From positions 1,178,001-1,242,000 of the forward strand of contig NZ_MINI01000048.1 in assembly GCF_002906855.1 (NCBI RefSeq): DNA of 64,000 nt, given 5' to 3'. The notes below the pieces were generated by a model. The model ran no database searches, was not told the origin of the DNA, and saw nothing but the letters and a program-made list of their open reading frames with translations. The DNA comes from Pseudomonas putida (GTDB lineage Bacteria > Pseudomonadota > Gammaproteobacteria > Pseudomonadales > Pseudomonadaceae). This document shows, piece after piece, positions 60,998-64,000 of this stretch. Position numbers and translations under genes: made by a program. How positions within the stretch are numbered: the first letter of the stretch is position 1; each line of letters begins with the position of its first letter.

Positions 60998-63215
60998 GGA
61001 GCGGGTTGCTCAGGCGCTCCAGCAGGGTCGCCTGGGCACTGCGCGGGTTCTGGTTGCCGGTCGGGCTGCTGCGTACGTAGCGCCCGTCAGGCTGCAAGGT
61101 CCAGGCGTGAGTGTTGTCGGTCAGGTAGCCTTCCAACTCCTTCTTCACCCGCAGCAGCAGCTTCTTGCCCTCTACCGGGAAGCAGGTCTCGACGCGCTTG
61201 TCGAGGTTGCGCTCCATCCAGTCGGCGCTGGACAGGTAGATCTGCTCTTCGCCGCCATTGAGGAAGTAGAACACGCGCGTGTGCTCAAGGAAGCGGCCGA
61301 TGATCGAGCGCACCTGGATGTTGTGCGAAACCCCCGGAATGCCTGGGCGCAGGCAGCACATGCCGCGTACCACCAGGTCGATCTTCACGCCCGACTGGCT
61401 GGCCTTGTACAGCGCCTTGATGACCTTGGCGTCGGTCAGCGAGTTGAACTTGGCAATGATGTGCGCGGGCTTGCCCTCCAGGGCGAACTGGGTCTCCCGG
61501 GCGATCATGTCGAGCATGCCCTTCTTAAGGGTGAACGGCGCGTGGAGCAACTTCTTCATGCGCAGGGTCTTGCCCATGCCGATCAGCTGGCTGAACAGCT
61601 TGCCGACGTCCTCGGTGAGGGCGTCGTCAGAGGTCAGCAGGCTGTAGTCGGTGTACAGACGGGCGTTGCCGGCGTGGTAGTTACCGGTACCCAGGTGCGC
61701 ATAGCGCACGATCTCACCCTGCTCGCGACGCAGGATCAGCATCATCTTGGCGTGGGTCTTGAAGCCGACCACGCCGTAGATCACCACCGCACCGGCTGCC
61801 TGCAGGCGGCTGGCCATCTGCAGGTTGGACTCTTCGTCGAAGCGCGCGCGCAGTTCGATCACCGCGGTGACCTCCTTGCCGTTACGCGCCGCATCCACCA
61901 AGGCGTCGACAATCTCCGAGTTGGCCCCGGAGCGGTACAGGGTCTGGCGCACGGCGAGCACGTGTGGGTCCTTGGCGGCCTGGCGCAGCAGGTCGATCAC
62001 CGGGGTGAAGGACTCGAACGGGTGCATCAGCAGGATGTCTTGCTTGCCGATCACGCTGAAGATGTTGTCGGCGTTCTGCAGCAGCTTGGGGATGGCCGGA
62101 GTGAACGGCGTGTACTGCAGCTCCGGGTGGCTGTCGAGGCCGGTGATGCTGAACAGGCGGGTCAGGTTGACCGGGCCGTTGACCTGGTAGAGCTCGCTCT
62201 CGCTCAGGCTGAACTGCTTGAGCAGGTAGTCCGACAGGTGTTTCGGGCAGGTGTCGGCGACTTCCAGGCGCACGGCGTCGCCGTAGCGGCGCGAGAACAG
62301 CTCACCGCGCAGGGCGCGCGCCAGGTCGTCGACTTCTTCGGAATCCAGCGCCAGGTCGGCGTTACGGGTCAGGCGGAACTGGTAGCAACCTTTGACCTTC
62401 ATGCCCTGGAACAGGTCATCGGCGTGGGCGTGGATCATCGATGACAGGAAGACGTAGTTGTCGCCTGGGCCACCGACGTCTTCCGGTACACGAATGACGC
62501 GCGGCAGCAGGCGTGGGGCCGGGATGATCGCCAGACCGGAATCGCGACCAAAGGCGTCGACACCTTCGAGCTCGACGATGAAGTTCAGGCTCTTGTTCAC
62601 CAGCAGCGGGAACGGGTGAGTCGGGTCGAGGCCGATCGGGGTGATGATCGGCGCGATCTCGTCGCGGAAGAAGCGGCGCACCCAGGTCTTGAGCTTGGGC
62701 GTCCAGTAGCGGCGACGAATGAAGCGAATGGCGTGCTTTTCCAGCTCCGGCAGCAGCACGTCGTTGAGGATCGCGTACTGGCGCTCCACCTCGAAGTGCA
62801 CCAGCTCGCTGATGCGTGCCAGCGCCTGATGCGGCTGCAGGCCGTCGGCGCCGGCCAGTTCGCGGGCGAAGTTGATCTGCTTCTTCAGGCCAGCGACGCG
62901 GATCTCGAAGAACTCGTCGAGGTTGCTGGAGAAGATCAGCAGGAATTTGAGGCGTTCGAGCAGCGGATACGATTCGTCCAGCGCCTGTTCCAGCACACGG
63001 ATGTTGAATTGCAACTGCGAAAGTTCGCGATGAATGTACAGGCTGCTGTCGTCCAGGCTCGGGACGGTGATGGCCGGCGTCGGCGCAGGAGCCGGGGCGG
63101 CGACCTCGACCACCGGTCCCACGACCTCGGGCAGGTCTGGCGGGGTCTGTACCATCTCTTCGGGGACTGCCTGGGCATCCTTGATCGCGACAGGGGTTAG
63201 CACTTCATTATTCAT
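60984..63215 (-). CDS. ppk: Ppk, polyphosphate kinase 1
   Basis: The 743-residue protein has the helical N-terminal PPK domain (SLYIHRELSQLQFNIRVLEQA), the phospho-His region GFKTHAKMMLI, and HAGNARLYTDYSLLTSD. Its first 50 residues are a low-complexity Pro/Val/Ala stretch before the PPK start. It makes polyphosphate from ATP. It is convergent with ppx, its functional opposite. Confidence 0.96.
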   Translation of the reverse strand: MNNEVLTPVAIKDAQAVPEEMVQTPPDLPEVVGPVVEVAAPAPAPTPAITVPSLDDSSLYIHRELSQLQFNIRVLEQALDESYPLLERLKFLLIFSSNLDEFFEIRVAGLKKQINFARELAGADGLQPHQALARISELVHFEVERQYAILNDVLLPELEKHAIRFIRRRYWTPKLKTWVRRFFRDEIAPIITPIGLDPTHPFPLLVNKSLNFIVELEGVDAFGRDSGLAIIPAPRLLPRVIRVPEDVGGPGDNYVFLSSMIHAHADDLFQGMKVKGCYQFRLTRNADLALDSEEVDDLARALRGELFSRRYGDAVRLEVADTCPKHLSDYLLKQFSLSESELYQVNGPVNLTRLFSITGLDSHPELQYTPFTPAIPKLLQNADNIFSVIGKQDILLMHPFESFTPVIDLLRQAAKDPHVLAVRQTLYRSGANSEIVDALVDAARNGKEVTAVIELRARFDEESNLQMASRLQAAGAVVIYGVVGFKTHAKMMLILRREQGEIVRYAHLGTGNYHAGNARLYTDYSLLTSDDALTEDVGKLFSQLIGMGKTLRMKKLLHAPFTLKKGMLDMIARETQFALEGKPAHIIAKFNSLTDAKVIKALYKASQSGVKIDLVVRGMCCLRPGIPGVSHNIQVRSIIGRFLEHTRVFYFLNGGEEQIYLSSADWMERNLDKRVETCFPVEGKKLLLRVKKELEGYLTDNTHAWTLQPDGRYVRSSPTGNQNPRSAQATLLERLSNPLLNVR

Positions 63216-63276
63216 CTGACGTTCCTGAGGACGTTAACGCCCTATGATCAATTGAGCGGCAAGATAAGCGCCCATT

Positions 63277-63294
63277 ATGACGGCTGTGTTACAG
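63277..63294 (-). promoter_or_regulatory. Candidate Pho box (PhoB site) upstream of ppk
   Basis: Read on the minus strand, CTGTAAC, ACAG, CCGTCAT: two 7-bp repeats with a 4-bp spacer. The first fits the CTGT(A/C)A(C/T) pattern and the second has 6 of 7 bases of CTGTCAT. It ends 61 bases before the ppk start codon, a reasonable promoter distance. Confidence 0.6.
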
Positions 63295-63428
63295 CTTCGC
63301 GCAAGCCGCGACTTAAGGCTGCCGGTATTGTCTGCGTAGGAATAGTTCACGTCGAGACACATTTGGACACTTTCACGAATGCGCGCGAAGGGGTAGGCTG
63401 CGCGTTCATTTCGCCAGCACCTCAGAAA

Positions 63429-64000
63429 ATGCTCCAACAATTCCTGCAGGATTTCGGCTACTTTGCCCTTTTTCTAGGCACCTTCTTCGAAGGCGAGACC
63501 ATTCTGGTACTTGCGGGATTCCTTGCGTTCCGCGAATACATGGACATCAAGCTGGTGGTCCTGGTGGCCTTCTGCGGCAGCTACGCCGGCGACCAGCTGT
63601 GGTACTTCATGGGGCGGCGGCACGGGCGCAAGATCCTTGCACGCAAGCCACGCTGGCAGGCGATGGGTGACCGGGCGCTGGAGCACATCCGCCGCCACCC
63701 GGACATCTGGGTGCTGAGCTTCCGCTTCGTCTACGGCCTGCGCACGGTGATGCCGATCGCCATTGGCCTGTCCGGCTACTCACCACGCCGCTACTTGCTG
63801 CTGAACGGCATCGGCGCCGCCGTGTGGGCTCTGGCACTGGGCCTGGCGGCCTACCACTTCGGCGCCATCCTCGAAGGCATGCTGGGCAGCATCAAGAAGT
63901 ACGAGCTATGGGTGCTCGGCGGCCTGCTGCTGCTGGGTGGCCTGCTCTGGCTGCGCCGGCGTTTTCGCACCATCCGCGCCGAGCGCCGCGCGGCGGCAGA
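63429..64000 (+). CDS. DedA-family membrane protein (partial, 3' end outside window)
   Basis: The frame from ATG 63429 reads LQQFLQDFGYFALFLGTFFEGETILVLAGFLA, GSYAGDQLWYFMGRRHG and FRFVYGLRTVMPIAIGLSG, the DedA (SNARE-associated) family with its conserved Glu and Arg residues. Members flip or handle undecaprenyl phosphate or lipids in the inner membrane. It is divergent from ppk. The C-terminal end is not in the window. Confidence 0.92.
   Translation, partial: MLQQFLQDFGYFALFLGTFFEGETILVLAGFLAFREYMDIKLVVLVAFCGSYAGDQLWYFMGRRHGRKILARKPRWQAMGDRALEHIRRHPDIWVLSFRFVYGLRTVMPIAIGLSGYSPRRYLLLNGIGAAVWALALGLAAYHFGAILEGMLGSIKKYELWVLGGLLLLGGLLWLRRRFRTIRAERRAAA

Overview
The window is bacterial chromosome from a fluorescent pseudomonad, most likely the Pseudomonas putida group. 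The basis is the high-GC coding style, the rho-trxA-ppx-ppk block, the spu polyamine cluster, oscA, TriABC-type efflux genes and DUF2388 proteins, plus REP sequences of the P. putida type (core TGTAGGAGCGGGCTTG). It reads as core or near-core chromosome: I see no phage, integron, transposase, CRISPR array, tRNA or rRNA.

Layout. 1-5.4 kb: two alpha/beta hydrolases, a thioredoxin-fold membrane-anchored protein, a hexapeptide acetyltransferase and a penicillin-acylase family Ntn-hydrolase. 5.5-14.4 kb, all on the minus strand: a sulfur-acquisition block with a MetQ-like binding protein, a sigma-54-type AAA+ protein lacking both GAFTGA and HTH, an RBBP9-type hydrolase, tonB-exbB-exbD, and oscA-sbp-cysT-cysW-cysA. 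14.5-19.8 kb: a TriABC-like RND efflux operon with two membrane-fusion proteins. 20.0-30.3 kb: polyamine uptake and catabolism (spuH,G,F,E,D,C,B, with spuI divergent). 30.3-32.9 kb: argA and argE. 33.0-37.6 kb: a CYTH-CHAD triphosphatase, an Lrp-family regulator, an ACT-like small protein, an orphan GspE/PilB-type ATPase and a DUF2388 protein. 37.6-42.2 kb: glycine cleavage genes gcvT, gcvH, gcvP. 42.3-45.0 kb: a ferric-iron ABC transporter (binding protein and fused permease, no ATPase). 45.1-49.9 kb: a UPF0149 gene, pepP, ubiH, a DUF4442 gene and a ubiI-like gene, mostly overlapping. 50.0-51.4 kb: a TIGR02449 protein, zapA, 6S RNA and ygfA. 51.4-55.8 kb: small membrane, EVE, FliL-like, quinone oxidoreductase, ChaC-like and ferredoxin reductase genes. 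55.8-64 kb: ubiD, rho, trxA, ppx, ppk and a DedA gene that runs off the window.

The most notable thing I found is regulatory. The AT-rich promoter regions of oscA-sbp-cys and of tonB-exbB-exbD share a TCTTAAA-N6/7-GTTTAA element. The promoter regions of the RBBP9-type hydrolase and of the MetQ-like gene share a different 18-bp block. Together these suggest that the TonB system and the atypical AAA+ protein belong to a sulfur-starvation response. Other candidate sites are a Pho box before ppk, a Fur-like box before the ferric-iron operon, and intercistronic hairpins after each periplasmic binding-protein gene of the cys and spu operons.

All assignments come from reading the sequence and recalling protein families; no database search was run.
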